From the NCBI GenBank assembly GCA_052035235.1, contig JBPOHT010000016.1, positions 60,418 through 124,417 on the forward strand: a stretch of DNA of 64,000 bases, in the 5' to 3' direction. Positions 34,939 through 42,975 of this stretch are shown here, piece after piece. The translations under genes and the position numbers were made by a program. Under the pieces are notes generated by a model, which did not search any database, was not told where the DNA came from, and was given only the letters and a program-made list of their open reading frames with translations. How positions within the stretch are numbered: the first letter of the stretch is position 1; every line of letters starts with the position of its first letter. This DNA comes from Solimonas_A sp052035235. Its GTDB lineage: Bacteria > Pseudomonadota > Gammaproteobacteria > Nevskiales > Nevskiaceae.

Positions 34939-35865
34939 ATGCGCAAAGCTGCTGCCTGGACCCTGGGCCTGATCGCCGTGTTCGGCGCGCTGTACTGGTG
35001 GTACGCGGCCGACAGCCGCATGCCGGCCGACGCCGATTTTCCGCTGGATATCGCGGAGTTGCGCCGGCTGGCCGGCAGCCTCCCCGGCGACCTGCCGCGC
35101 GAGGTGCGCTACGAGAAGGTCACCGCCTTCAGCTTCCCCAGGGCGATGATCGCCGCCGGCGACGGCTGGGCGACGCAGGAAATGCCGATCTACGCCTACC
35201 AGCTGGTCTACCCCGACCGCACCGCGATGATCGATTCCGCCATGCCGCGCGACCTGGCCCAGCCGGCCTTCATGGTTCCCTACTACGACGAGGCGGCCTA
35301 TGGCCGCGTCAGCGCCGCCCTGGAGAAGGCGGCGTTCATCCTGATCACCCACGAGCACAGCGATCACAGTGGCGGCGTGCTGCAGCACCCCAGGCTGGCC
35401 TCGCTGCTGCCGGCCCTGCGCCTGACCCAGGTGCAGCAGGACCATCCCCAGTACATGAAGCCGGCGGTGGTGCCGGAAGGCTCCTTGGCCAGCTACCAGC
35501 CGCTGCGCTACCAAGGCGCCGCCGCCATCGCCCCCGGCGTGGTCGCCGTGGCGGCACCAGGGCACACGCCGGGCAGCCAGATGGTCTACGTGAAGCTGGC
35601 CGACGGCCACGAGCTGCTGTTCCTTGGCGATGTGTCATGGAAGCGTGGCAACATTGAGCGGCAGCGCGAGCGCCCCCGCTTCGTCACCGAATGGCTGATC
35701 GGTGAAGACCGTCACGCGGTGTTCGGACAACTCAAGTCGCTGCACGCACTGGCCCAGCGGGAGCCCGCCATCCGGCAGGTACCGGGACACGATGGCGACG
35801 TCGTGGCGGAGCTTACAAGCGAGGGCTATCTGAAACCGGAATTCATTCGCATAGGCAATCCATGA
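34939..35865 (+). CDS. MBL-fold metallo-hydrolase with N-terminal membrane anchor
   Basis: A 308-residue metallo-beta-lactamase-fold protein. THEHSDHSGG is the metal motif, AAPGHTPGSQMVYV and FLGDVSWKRGN continue the site, and VPGHDGD follows. A hydrophobic segment (AAWTLGLIAVFGALYWWYA) anchors it in the membrane. I chose ATG 34939; a start at 34867 would add 24 Pro/Asp-rich residues. The class hydrolyses esters, thioesters or lactones; the substrate is unknown. Its stop overlaps the SDR start as ATGA. Confidence 0.85.
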   Translation: MRKAAAWTLGLIAVFGALYWWYAADSRMPADADFPLDIAELRRLAGSLPGDLPREVRYEKVTAFSFPRAMIAAGDGWATQEMPIYAYQLVYPDRTAMIDSAMPRDLAQPAFMVPYYDEAAYGRVSAALEKAAFILITHEHSDHSGGVLQHPRLASLLPALRLTQVQQDHPQYMKPAVVPEGSLASYQPLRYQGAAAIAPGVVAVAAPGHTPGSQMVYVKLADGHELLFLGDVSWKRGNIERQRERPRFVTEWLIGEDRHAVFGQLKSLHALAQREPAIRQVPGHDGDVVAELTSEGYLKPEFIRIGNP

Positions 35866-36692
35866 GCAAGACTGTACTCATCACCGGAGGCAATAGCGGC
35901 ATCGGCTACGAGATGGCGCTGTCCCTGGCCAAGAGCGGCAACCGCGTGATCATCGCCGCGCGCGACGAAGCCAGGTCGGCCGCCGCCGTCGAGAAGATCA
36001 AGACCGCCAGCCCCGGCGCCCAGATCGCGGCGGTGAAGCTTGATCTGGCCGACTTCGCGCAGATCGACCGCTTCGCCGACTACCTGCTCAGCAAGGTCCC
36101 GACGATCGACGTCCTGATCCTCAACGCCGGCATGTACACGACCAAGCTGCACACGCTTCCCAGTGGCTACGAGGCAATGATCGGGGTCATGCATTTTGGC
36201 CACTTCCGCCTGACGCAGCGCCTGCTGGATGCGGTTGTCGCCGCTCCCCAGGGGCGCATCATCGTCACCAGTTCGATGATGCACAAACTGGGGCGCATCG
36301 ACGCCCGCAGCTTCGCGAATCCACGCAAGCATCTCACCAGCATGCACGCCTATGGCCAGGCCAAGCTGGCGAACCTGCTCTTCGTCCGCGAGCTGGCGCA
36401 ACGCCTGAAAAACACCCGCGTCACCGTCAATGCCTTCCACCCCGGCGCCGTGGCGACCGACATCTATCGCCAGCTTCCTTCGCCGCTGGCCCGCCTGATG
36501 AAGGCCTTCATGCTCACGCCCCAGCAAGGCGCGGACACGGCCATCTGGATGGCCACGGACGACAAGTTCAGGACCGTGAGCGGAAAGTACTACGTCAACC
36601 GCAAGCGCCGGCATGGCAGTGGCACCAGCCGGGATCAGGATATCGCTGCGCGCCTCTGGCGGCTCAGCGAAAAGGCGATGAAAGCACTCTGA
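35862..36692 (+). CDS. Short-chain dehydrogenase (retinol-dehydrogenase-like)
   Basis: A 276-residue SDR. TGGNSGIGYEMALSLA binds NAD(P), NAGMYTTKL is the central motif, SSMMHKLG contributes the catalytic Ser region and YGQAKLANLLF the Tyr-x3-Lys. The C-terminal tail, RKRRHGSGTSRDQDIA, resembles retinol dehydrogenase/WW-domain oxidoreductase-like members. It probably oxidises or reduces a lipophilic alcohol and is coupled to the MBL hydrolase by ATGA overlap. Confidence 0.9.
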   Translation: MSKTVLITGGNSGIGYEMALSLAKSGNRVIIAARDEARSAAAVEKIKTASPGAQIAAVKLDLADFAQIDRFADYLLSKVPTIDVLILNAGMYTTKLHTLPSGYEAMIGVMHFGHFRLTQRLLDAVVAAPQGRIIVTSSMMHKLGRIDARSFANPRKHLTSMHAYGQAKLANLLFVRELAQRLKNTRVTVNAFHPGAVATDIYRQLPSPLARLMKAFMLTPQQGADTAIWMATDDKFRTVSGKYYVNRKRRHGSGTSRDQDIAARLWRLSEKAMKAL

Positions 36693-36780
36693 CTTCAGGG
36701 GCCAGAGGCGGGGCATCCAGGCTGCGCTCTCGGCGCAGATTATCGCGGCGCATTGACGACATCCCGGCTTGCCGGTCGCA

Positions 36781-37377
36781 CTACCGGGTCGCGGGGCCGT
36801 GCTTGATGCGGCTCAGCGACTCCGGCGTCACGCCCAGGTAGGACGCCACGTGCAGGGCCGGCGTCTCGGCGACGATGCGCGGCTCCATGGTCTGGCGGAA
36901 GTAGCGCCAGCGCTGCGCCGCCGACTTGTACTGGATGGTCAGCAGGCGCCGCTCCATCGACAGGTAGTGGCGCTCGGCCAGCACCCGCCGCAGCGGCTCC
37001 CAGCCGGCCGACGTATCCGGGTGCAGCATGCTCTCCAGCGACAGCCACCAGCCGTCGCAGTCGGCCAGGCACTGGATATGTTCCTGCGCCGGCTGCTGCG
37101 TCACCAGGCTGGTCAGCGGCAGCACCGCGCTGCCGTCGCAGATCAGCCGCAGGTTCACTTCCTTGTCGTCGAACAGGTAATAGCTGCGCACCAGTCCGCG
37201 CGCCATGAAGAACAGCCGCCGGCAGACCTCGGGCGGGCGGAACAGGTGCTCGCCGCGCAGCACGCGAGCCGGCCGCGACATCCGCCTCAGCTCACCGGCC
37301 TGGGCCTCGTCCAGCGACACGTAGCGGCGCAGGGCGGCTACGAGGTCATCAATAGTCGTCGTACCATCCGTCGCCAT
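36781..37377 (-). CDS. Crp/Fnr-family transcriptional regulator
   Basis: A 198-residue regulator with a cyclic-nucleotide-binding-like domain (LRGEHLFRPPEVCRRLFFMARG, then DDKEVNLRLICDGSAVLPL) and a short C-terminal helix-turn-helix (ALHVASYLGVTPESLSRIKHG). The Arg of the classical cAMP site and the FNR Cys cluster are not seen, so the signal is unknown. Its start codon overlaps the divergent small gene: CAT for this gene occupies 37375-37377, and the neighbour's ATG is at 37376-37378. Confidence 0.88.
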   Translation of the reverse strand: MATDGTTTIDDLVAALRRYVSLDEAQAGELRRMSRPARVLRGEHLFRPPEVCRRLFFMARGLVRSYYLFDDKEVNLRLICDGSAVLPLTSLVTQQPAQEHIQCLADCDGWWLSLESMLHPDTSAGWEPLRRVLAERHYLSMERRLLTIQYKSAAQRWRYFRQTMEPRIVAETPALHVASYLGVTPESLSRIKHGPATR

Positions 37378-37621
37378 GGATCAGGACCTGGAACACATCG
37401 TCGAACTGCTGGAGCGCTTCCTCGACGAGGAAGACCGCGCCGCGCTGGATGCCGCCTGTGCCGCGGCGGCGGCACGCCTTAGCGACATTGACGCGCCGCT
37501 GCGCTGGCTGCAGGCCTGCCGCGCGCCGCTGGAGCGCAAGGACCTGGCCACACGGCGCCTGCGCGCCGCGCTGCAGCTGCCGGCCATGCCCGGCCCGCCC
37601 TGCCGGCCCGATCCGTTCTGA
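37376..37621 (+). CDS. Small acidic helical hypothetical protein
   Basis: An 81-residue open frame with codon choice like the surrounding genes. It reads as acidic helices (DQDLEHIVELLERFLDEEDR, then ALDAACAAAAARLSDID), with a Pro-rich tail ending PCRPDPF. I recognise no family. The start is doubtful: its ATG lies inside the start region of the divergent Crp/Fnr gene, so either the two are expressed from overlapping starts or this frame is a chance ORF. Confidence 0.45.
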   Translation: MDQDLEHIVELLERFLDEEDRAALDAACAAAAARLSDIDAPLRWLQACRAPLERKDLATRRLRAALQLPAMPGPPCRPDPF

Positions 37622-37631
37622 GTCGCCGCGT

Positions 37632-38801
37632 TCAAGGCGAGGACTTCCACACCAGCTTGCCGCCGCGGTCGATGTAACCCCAGCGGCCCTCGGCCTGGTT
37701 GAACCAGATGCGCGCCAGGCCACCACTGAAGGGCTCCACCTGGCTAACGCCTTCCAGCGGCCCGATCACCAGCTCGCCAGCCGCATCCACGTAGCCGTAT
37801 CCCGCGCGCGGTACCAGCACCGCGGCACGGCCCTCCGAGAAGGGCTCGGCCTGCTGGAAGCGGGCGGCGCCGGCCGGCTTGCCGGTGGCGTCGACGTAGC
37901 CCCACAGGTGATTGCGGACATCACCCACCGCCACGGCGGCGCGCCCCTCGCTGAACTCCCTGGCGTTGAAGAACTGCGGCGCCACGGCGAAGTCACCCTG
38001 TAGATCGAGATAGCCCCAACCCTTGCCGTCGGCCCGCGCCGGTGCCCGCTCCTCGCGGTAGTCGGCCCCCACTCGGTACTCCTTCGAAGGCTCGACCACC
38101 ACCTTGCCCTGCCGGTCGATATAGCCATGGCCCTCGCGGAACTGCACGCGCGCCCGGCCGCCGGAAAAGTTGTAGGCGTACTGGTACTGCGCAGGGATCG
38201 CGAACCGGCCCTGGCGATCGATGTAGCCCCAGCCCTTGCCCGACACCAGCACCACCGCCAGGCCCTCCTGGAAGCGGAACGGCTTGTTGAACTGCGGCTC
38301 GATCACCCACTTGCCGCTGCGGTCGATGCTGCCCCAATGCCCTGCCACGGCCACCAGCGCCTGTCCCTCGCTGAAGGGCTCCACCTGGTCGAACTGCGGC
38401 GGCACCGCCACCGCACCATTGCGGGCCAGGTAGCCCAGCTTGCGTCCCATGCGGAACGGCGCCAGGCCCTCGGAAAAGCCACCCGCGATCAGCGAGGCCA
38501 GGCTCACCGGCTGCGCGAACTCAGCACTGCCGATGTCGACCTTGAGCAGCGGCGAGATGACCGGCTTGCCGTCGAGGTCGATCACCCCCACCTTGGAGCC
38601 GACAGCAGCCACCGCCAGCCCGTCGGAGAAGCGCAGCTCGGCGTCGTACTGCGGCTCGATCACGACCTTGCCGGTCGCGTCGATCGCGCCATGGCGGTCA
38701 CCCTGGAGTATCGGAAAGCGGCCCGGCACCTCCGCCGCCCAGGCGGGCAGCAGCAGGCAGGGCAACAGGGCAACCAGCAGCCCCCATGCGAATCTCGGCA
38801 T
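37632..38801 (-). CDS. WG-repeat exported protein
   Basis: A 389-residue protein with a signal peptide (WGLLVALLPCLLLPAWAAE) and ten WG-type repeats, seen as HGAID, VGVID, LGYLA, WGSID, WGYID, HGYID, WGYLD, WGYVD, YGYVD and WGYID spaced by about 35-40 residues and interleaved with FSEGLA/FSEGRA. WG repeats form beta-propeller-like arrays of unknown binding role. The start MPRFAWG at 38801 follows AGGGGA; upstream Met-containing sequence is unlikely. Confidence 0.88.
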   Translation of the reverse strand: MPRFAWGLLVALLPCLLLPAWAAEVPGRFPILQGDRHGAIDATGKVVIEPQYDAELRFSDGLAVAAVGSKVGVIDLDGKPVISPLLKVDIGSAEFAQPVSLASLIAGGFSEGLAPFRMGRKLGYLARNGAVAVPPQFDQVEPFSEGQALVAVAGHWGSIDRSGKWVIEPQFNKPFRFQEGLAVVLVSGKGWGYIDRQGRFAIPAQYQYAYNFSGGRARVQFREGHGYIDRQGKVVVEPSKEYRVGADYREERAPARADGKGWGYLDLQGDFAVAPQFFNAREFSEGRAAVAVGDVRNHLWGYVDATGKPAGAARFQQAEPFSEGRAAVLVPRAGYGYVDAAGELVIGPLEGVSQVEPFSGGLARIWFNQAEGRWGYIDRGGKLVWKSSP

Positions 38802-39005
38802 CGACACATTCCCCTTCGGCATCTCGGGCAGCTCAAGCCGCAAGCATAAGCCGTTGTCGGCGCGCGCCGCTGCGGCTAGGCTATGGCCAAGACGGATCGA
38901 CCCCAAGGGCGTGGTCGCAGCTCCGTCGCCAGCCTGACCCCAGCGGACAACGGCGTCCCCCCATCGGGCATTGCCATGTTTTCAACATCCGCTCGGAGAA
39001 TCATC

Positions 39006-39311
39006 ATGTATCGCAGCAAATCCCTGTTCGCCGCCCTGGTCCTGGTCAGCGTGACCGCCGCCGCCAATGCCGACCGCCCCCTGCCCGGCGCCGACAGGAT
39101 GGCGCCCGGCAGCGCCGTCGTCGGCACGCCGGACTACGGCAAGGACGTCAAGATCGCCGGCGCCACCGGCGCCGCCTCGCCCGACAAGAACGGCGACGGC
39201 TTCCTCGAGGCCTCGGAGCTGGAGCCGGGCTCGCAGCTGGCCAAGCGCCTGGCCACCCGCGACGCCAACCGTGACGGCAAGCTGTCGCGCGACGAGTACT
39301 TCTTCAAGTAA
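39006..39311 (+). CDS. EF-hand domain exported protein
   Basis: A 101-residue protein with a signal peptide (LFAALVLVSVTAAANA) and two consecutive calcium-loop motifs, DKNGDGFLEASE and DANRDGKLSRDE, forming a paired EF-hand. It probably binds Ca2+ in the periplasm or outside. The start at 39006 (MYRSKS) is taken because the extended frame upstream contains no signal sequence. The downstream hairpin at 39329 may end this transcript. Confidence 0.85.
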   Translation: MYRSKSLFAALVLVSVTAAANADRPLPGADRMAPGSAVVGTPDYGKDVKIAGATGAASPDKNGDGFLEASELEPGSQLAKRLATRDANRDGKLSRDEYFFK

Positions 39312-39328
39312 GCCGCCAACAAGCCGCA

Positions 39329-39358
39329 GCGGGACGGAGCGCCGCCGCTCCGTCCCGC
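39329..39358 (+). terminator. Hairpin terminator after the EF-hand gene
   Basis: GCGGGACGGAGCG (39329-39341) pairs perfectly with CGCTCCGTCCCGC (39346-39358) around a four-base loop, 18 bases after the stop. There is no T-run, so termination may be Rho-dependent or partial. Confidence 0.6.
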
Positions 39359-39388
39359 CATCGCTGCCGCTACGGTTAAGATCGGCGC

Positions 39389-40621
39389 ATGACCTCGCTC
39401 GATCTCGACTTCGTCCGCGCCCAGTTCCCCGCCTTCGCCGAGCCCACGCTGCGCGACCAGGCCTTCTTCGAGAACGCCGGCGGCTCCTATGCTTGCCGCC
39501 AGGTGATCGACCTGCTGGGCGATTACTACCGGCGCCTGAAGGTACAGCCCTACTACCCCTACCCTGCCTCCACCGAGGCCGGCGCCTGGATGGACGCCTC
39601 GCACGAACGCCTGGCGGAATACCTGGGCGTCGGCGCGGACGAACTGCATTTCGGCCCGTCCACCTCGCAGAACACCTATGTACTGGCCCAGGCCTTCCGC
39701 GGCCTGCTGCAACCCGGCGACGAGATCATCGTCACCAGCCAGGATCACGAAGCCAACGGTGGCGTCTGGCGCCGCCTGGCGGCGGAAGGCTTCGTGCTGC
39801 GCGAGTGGCAGGTGGACCCCGCCAGCGGCGCGCTGGACCCCGACGCGCTGGATGCGCTGCTCAACGAGCGCACACGCCTGGTGGTGTTCCCGCAGTGCTC
39901 CAACATCGTCGCGCATCTGAACCCCGTGGCGCGGCTCACGGCGAAGATCCGGGCCGCCGGCGCCCTGTCGCTGGTGGACGGCGTCTCCTACGCCCCGCAC
40001 GGCCTGCCGGACCTGCGCGCGCTGGGCGCCGACATCTACCTGTTCTCGCTGTACAAGACCTTCGGCCCGCACCAGGGCCTGATGGTGCTGGGTCGCGCGC
40101 TGCTGGATCGCCTGGCCAACCAGGGCCATTTCTTCAACGCCTCGCTGCCACGCAAGCGGCTCACTCCGGCGGGGCCCGACCATGCCCAGATCGCCGCCGC
40201 GAGCGGCATCGCCGCCTACTTCGACGCGCTGGACGCCCATCACCACCCCGGCGCAGCGCAACCCAAGCGTGCGCAACGCGTGCGCGCACTGCTGCATGAC
40301 GCCGAACAGCCGCTGCTGGCACGGCTGCTCGACGGCCTGGGGCAGCTCAAGGGCTTGCGCATCCTCGGCCCCACCGACGCCACGCAGCGCGCGGCCACGG
40401 TGGCCGTGCAGCTCATCGGGCGATCGCCCGCGACGCTGGTACCGGCGCTGGCACAGCGCGGCGTCCTCGCCGCCGCCGGCCACTTCTACGCCGTGCGGCT
40501 GCTGCAGGCGATGGGGCTGGACCCGAAGCAAGGCGTGCTGCGCCTGTCCTTCGTGCACTACAACTCGGCACAGGACATCGAACGCTTGCTGGCGGCGCTG
40601 GATGAGCTCCTGACGGCCTGA
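39389..40621 (+). CDS. Class V aminotransferase/cysteine desulfurase-like PLP enzyme
   Basis: A 410-residue PLP enzyme of the class V aminotransferase fold. ENAGGSYACRQVIDLL opens the domain, HFGPSTSQNTYVLAQAF is the phosphate loop, DGVSYAPHGLPDLRALGAD is the cofactor Asp region, and FSLYKTFGPHQGLMVLG contains the Schiff-base Lys. The group includes desulfurases, lyases and racemase-like enzymes; the reaction here is not decidable. It stands alone in the same direction as the EF-hand and glycine-zipper genes. Confidence 0.9.
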   Translation: MTSLDLDFVRAQFPAFAEPTLRDQAFFENAGGSYACRQVIDLLGDYYRRLKVQPYYPYPASTEAGAWMDASHERLAEYLGVGADELHFGPSTSQNTYVLAQAFRGLLQPGDEIIVTSQDHEANGGVWRRLAAEGFVLREWQVDPASGALDPDALDALLNERTRLVVFPQCSNIVAHLNPVARLTAKIRAAGALSLVDGVSYAPHGLPDLRALGADIYLFSLYKTFGPHQGLMVLGRALLDRLANQGHFFNASLPRKRLTPAGPDHAQIAAASGIAAYFDALDAHHHPGAAQPKRAQRVRALLHDAEQPLLARLLDGLGQLKGLRILGPTDATQRAATVAVQLIGRSPATLVPALAQRGVLAAAGHFYAVRLLQAMGLDPKQGVLRLSFVHYNSAQDIERLLAALDELLTA

Positions 40622-40697
40622 CGTTCAGCCACCGTTCGGCCCCGGATGGCAGAATACCCGCTACACCCAGTACCTATCTGCAGAAAAGGGGGCTCAC

Positions 40698-41003
40698 ATG
40701 CGTCTTGGAATCATCGCGTTACTGGCAGGCCTGGGCCTGGCGTCTACGGCGAGCCTGGCCGCCGATACCGGAGCGATCGTGGGTGGTGCCATCGGCGGCG
40801 GTGCCGGCGCTGCGATTGGCGACAGCATGGGTGGGCGTAACGGCGCCATCATTGGCGGTGCCATCGGCGGCGGTGCAGGAGCCGCGATCGGCTCCCGGCC
40901 GGAGCCCTCCGAGACCGTGATCGTGCATGAGCATCGCAAGGGCGATAACGGCAAGCATCGTGGCCACCGCAAGCACAAGCACAAGGGCAAGCACCGCGAC
41001 TGA
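40698..41003 (+). CDS. Glycine-zipper exported protein with His/Lys-rich tail
   Basis: A 101-residue protein: signal peptide (IIALLAGLGLASTASLAA), two near-identical glycine-zipper blocks (GAIVGGAIGGGAGAAIGD and GAIIGGAIGGGAGAAIGS), and a tail of alternating His, Lys and Arg (GKHRGHRKHKHKGKHRD). Glycine zippers associate with membranes, and the tail could bind metal or acidic polymer, but no function is known. It is followed by a strong terminator. Confidence 0.8.
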   Translation: MRLGIIALLAGLGLASTASLAADTGAIVGGAIGGGAGAAIGDSMGGRNGAIIGGAIGGGAGAAIGSRPEPSETVIVHEHRKGDNGKHRGHRKHKHKGKHRD

Positions 41004-41030
41004 TCGTCCTTGACCATCGCCGTGTCCAAC

Positions 41031-41055
41031 GGCGCCGGCATGCCGGCGCCTTTTT
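41031..41055 (+). terminator. Rho-independent terminator after the glycine-zipper gene
   Basis: GGCGCCGGCATGCCGGCGCC (41031-41050) is a perfect ten-base palindrome followed by TTTTT, a classical terminator 28 bases past the stop. Confidence 0.9.
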
Positions 41056-41189
41056 CGTTGCTTGCGGCGCAATACATGGTGCAGGAAGACCGCGAAAGCC
41101 CCGACCGCCCCATGCACGCCAAGCCTCGGGCCTTTGCTTCCTGAGGCCCATGGCGCCGGGTTACGCTGTCGCATGCCCTAGGAGTTCGC

Positions 41190-41600
41190 ATGCGCTACGC
41201 CCAACTCTCGCCCGCCAAGGTCCGCTTCTGGGCCAGTCTCGATGCTGCGCTCGCCTGGATGGCGATCCCGCCGCTGGCGCCGCAGTTCCTGGCCCTCACC
41301 TACTGGCTCAACGGCCTGCTCGGCGGTGACGCCGTCGCCCCGCCGCTGGCCGAACCCATGCACCTGCTGTTCGTCTGCCTCAGCGGCGCCCTGATCGGCA
41401 CCTGGGCACTGGCGCGGCTGCTGCACCCGGTCGGCCTGCTCGGCGTGATCGACGGCTGGGCGCGCCTGTACGTGGCCGCGGTGCTGGCCTGGGTGATCCT
41501 GGTGGCGGGCGGCCCGCCGGTGCTGTGGCTGTTCGTGTTCACCGAGGCGGCCGGCAGCGTCAGCCAGTTGCGCGCCGCCTACGCCCGGACTACCGCATGA
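41190..41600 (+). CDS. Small membrane protein, first of a three-gene string
   Basis: A 136-residue protein with about four hydrophobic segments (AALAWMAIPPLAPQFLALTYW, PMHLLFVCLSGALIGTWAL, AAVLAWVILVAGGPPVLWL and a terminal LFVFTEAAG). No family recognised. The gene overlaps its follower by ATGA, giving a string membrane protein/56-residue protein/cupin that is likely one operon. Confidence 0.75.
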   Translation: MRYAQLSPAKVRFWASLDAALAWMAIPPLAPQFLALTYWLNGLLGGDAVAPPLAEPMHLLFVCLSGALIGTWALARLLHPVGLLGVIDGWARLYVAAVLAWVILVAGGPPVLWLFVFTEAAGSVSQLRAAYARTTA

Positions 41601-41767
41601 AGGAGCTGCCACCCTGGAAGCGCGACAAGCCGGCGGGCAAGAGCCTGCCGCTGACGCCGGAGCAGAAAGCAGCGGCCAAGGAGCGCGCCGAGCGCAACGG
41701 GCGACGCTATCCGAACCTGGTCGACAACATGTGGGCGTCTCGCCAGGCCAAGGCCGGGAAGATCTGA
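41597..41767 (+). CDS. Small basic hypothetical protein
   Basis: A 56-residue protein, Lys/Arg/Glu-rich (PWKRDKPAGKSLPLTPEQKA, then AAKERAERNGRRYPNLVD). It starts in the ATGA of the membrane-protein stop and ends in TGATG with the cupin start, so translational coupling on both sides supports it as real. Function unknown; the charged helix and NGRRYPNLVDN tail resemble small cytoplasmic proteins of unknown function. Confidence 0.65.
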   Translation: MKELPPWKRDKPAGKSLPLTPEQKAAAKERAERNGRRYPNLVDNMWASRQAKAGKI

Positions 41768-42150
41768 TGCAGCCGGGAACCAGCCCAGGTAGCGGCGCGG
41801 CGGAAGCGCCCACGAAAGAGCGTTGCAGCATCGCCGAGCTGTCGAACACGCCGGACGATCCCGGCCTGTCGGTGGCGCGGGCGCGCGTGATGCCGGGCGT
41901 CACCACGCGCTGGCACCGGCTGGACGGGATCGCCGAGCGCTATGTCATCCTGGAGGGCGGCGGCCGCGCCGAGATCGGCGGGCTGCCGCCGCAGGACCTG
42001 CAGCCGGGCGACGTGCTGCGCATCGCGCCGGGCCAGGCGCAGCGCATCACCAACACGGGCAATGAAGACCTGGTGTTCCTGGCGCTGTGCACGCCGCGTT
42101 TCCGCTGGGACGCCTACGAGGACATCGACGACGCGATGCCTGCGGCCTAG
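41767..42150 (+). CDS. Cupin-domain protein
   Basis: A 127-residue cupin. RVMPGVTTRWHRLDGIAERY carries the metal-site His and Glu of motif 1 (G-x5-H-x-H is present in altered form with one His visible), and DVLRIAPGQAQRITNTGNED is motif 2. Because motif 1 shows only one clear His, metal binding may differ from the usual two-His form. It overlaps the previous stop (TGATG) and the convergent transpeptidase gene by four bases (CTAG). Confidence 0.8.
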   Translation: MQPGTSPGSGAAEAPTKERCSIAELSNTPDDPGLSVARARVMPGVTTRWHRLDGIAERYVILEGGGRAEIGGLPPQDLQPGDVLRIAPGQAQRITNTGNEDLVFLALCTPRFRWDAYEDIDDAMPAA

Positions 42151-42890
42151 GGCAGCACACCCGCCGGCACCTGCGGCTCGTTGGAGGCCAGCGCGGCACC
42201 GTCGGTGTCGGGCGGCTCATGGCCGGAGGTCAGCGGGCACTGCGCGTAGCCGTTGGCGCCGGCCCAGGCCGGGTCCGGATACCAGGCGAACACGAACTGT
42301 CCGTCCTTGAGCGTATCGATCAGCTTCTGCGCCACCGCCGGGCGCACCGCCGGGCAGCCCCAGCTGCGTCCCAGGCGCCCCTGCTTGCTGGCCATCTTCG
42401 CGTCCACGTACTGCGCGCCGTGCATCACCAGGGCCCGCGTGTAGGCACGGTCGTTGACCCCCGGCTCCAGGCCGGCCATGCGCAGCGAGTAGCCGTTGCG
42501 GCCGTCATAGGCGCCCAGCGTGCGGAACGGGCCGAGGCTGGAGGTCAGGCTGTCCGGGCTATTGGAAAAGCGTGTGGCCAGGTTGTCGCCGGAATTCTTG
42601 CCGTGCGCCACCAGTTCCCGGAACAGCAGCTTGCGCGTCTTCAGGTCGAACACCCAGAGGCGCCGCTGGGTCGACGGCAGGGAATAGTCGATGACCCCGA
42701 GATGCTGCGCAGGCGCCATTCCGGCCGCCACCGCGCAGTCCAGCGCGGACAATGCGGCTTTCAGGGCCTTCGGGTTGATGTCCGGCGCGGCGCGGCGCAG
42801 GGCCTCGGCCGGCGGCGCAGCCTGGGCCACCCCAGCGGCCACGAGCAGGAGAACGGCAGCGAGACACTGCCTGACAAGGGGATACGGCAT
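42147..42890 (-). CDS. L,D-transpeptidase catalytic-domain family protein (YkuD-like)
   Basis: A 247-residue exported protein (signal VRQCLAAVLLLVAAGVAQA). GRSWGCPAVRP gives the catalytic Cys, and the HG of LVMHGAQYVDAK provides the preceding His. Length and architecture match the murein L,D-transpeptidase catalytic domain family. The start MPYPLVR at 42890 is chosen; the longer frame upstream lacks a signal. It is 85 bases from a second, divergent transpeptidase gene, so both likely share a promoter region. Confidence 0.88.
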   Translation of the reverse strand: MPYPLVRQCLAAVLLLVAAGVAQAAPPAEALRRAAPDINPKALKAALSALDCAVAAGMAPAQHLGVIDYSLPSTQRRLWVFDLKTRKLLFRELVAHGKNSGDNLATRFSNSPDSLTSSLGPFRTLGAYDGRNGYSLRMAGLEPGVNDRAYTRALVMHGAQYVDAKMASKQGRLGRSWGCPAVRPAVAQKLIDTLKDGQFVFAWYPDPAWAGANGYAQCPLTSGHEPPDTDGAALASNEPQVPAGVLP

Positions 42891-42975
42891 GACGGCATGG
42901 TAGCCGGCCCCGCGGACAGGGCAAAATCGCGCCGACAAGCGGGCGTCCCCAGCCCGCGCAACGACAGGGAGCGTC

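Noticed and set aside
40780..40890. Direct DNA repeat within the glycine-zipper gene as a mobile or regulatory repeat
   Set aside because: It is explained by the two Gly/Ala-rich zipper units of the encoded protein.
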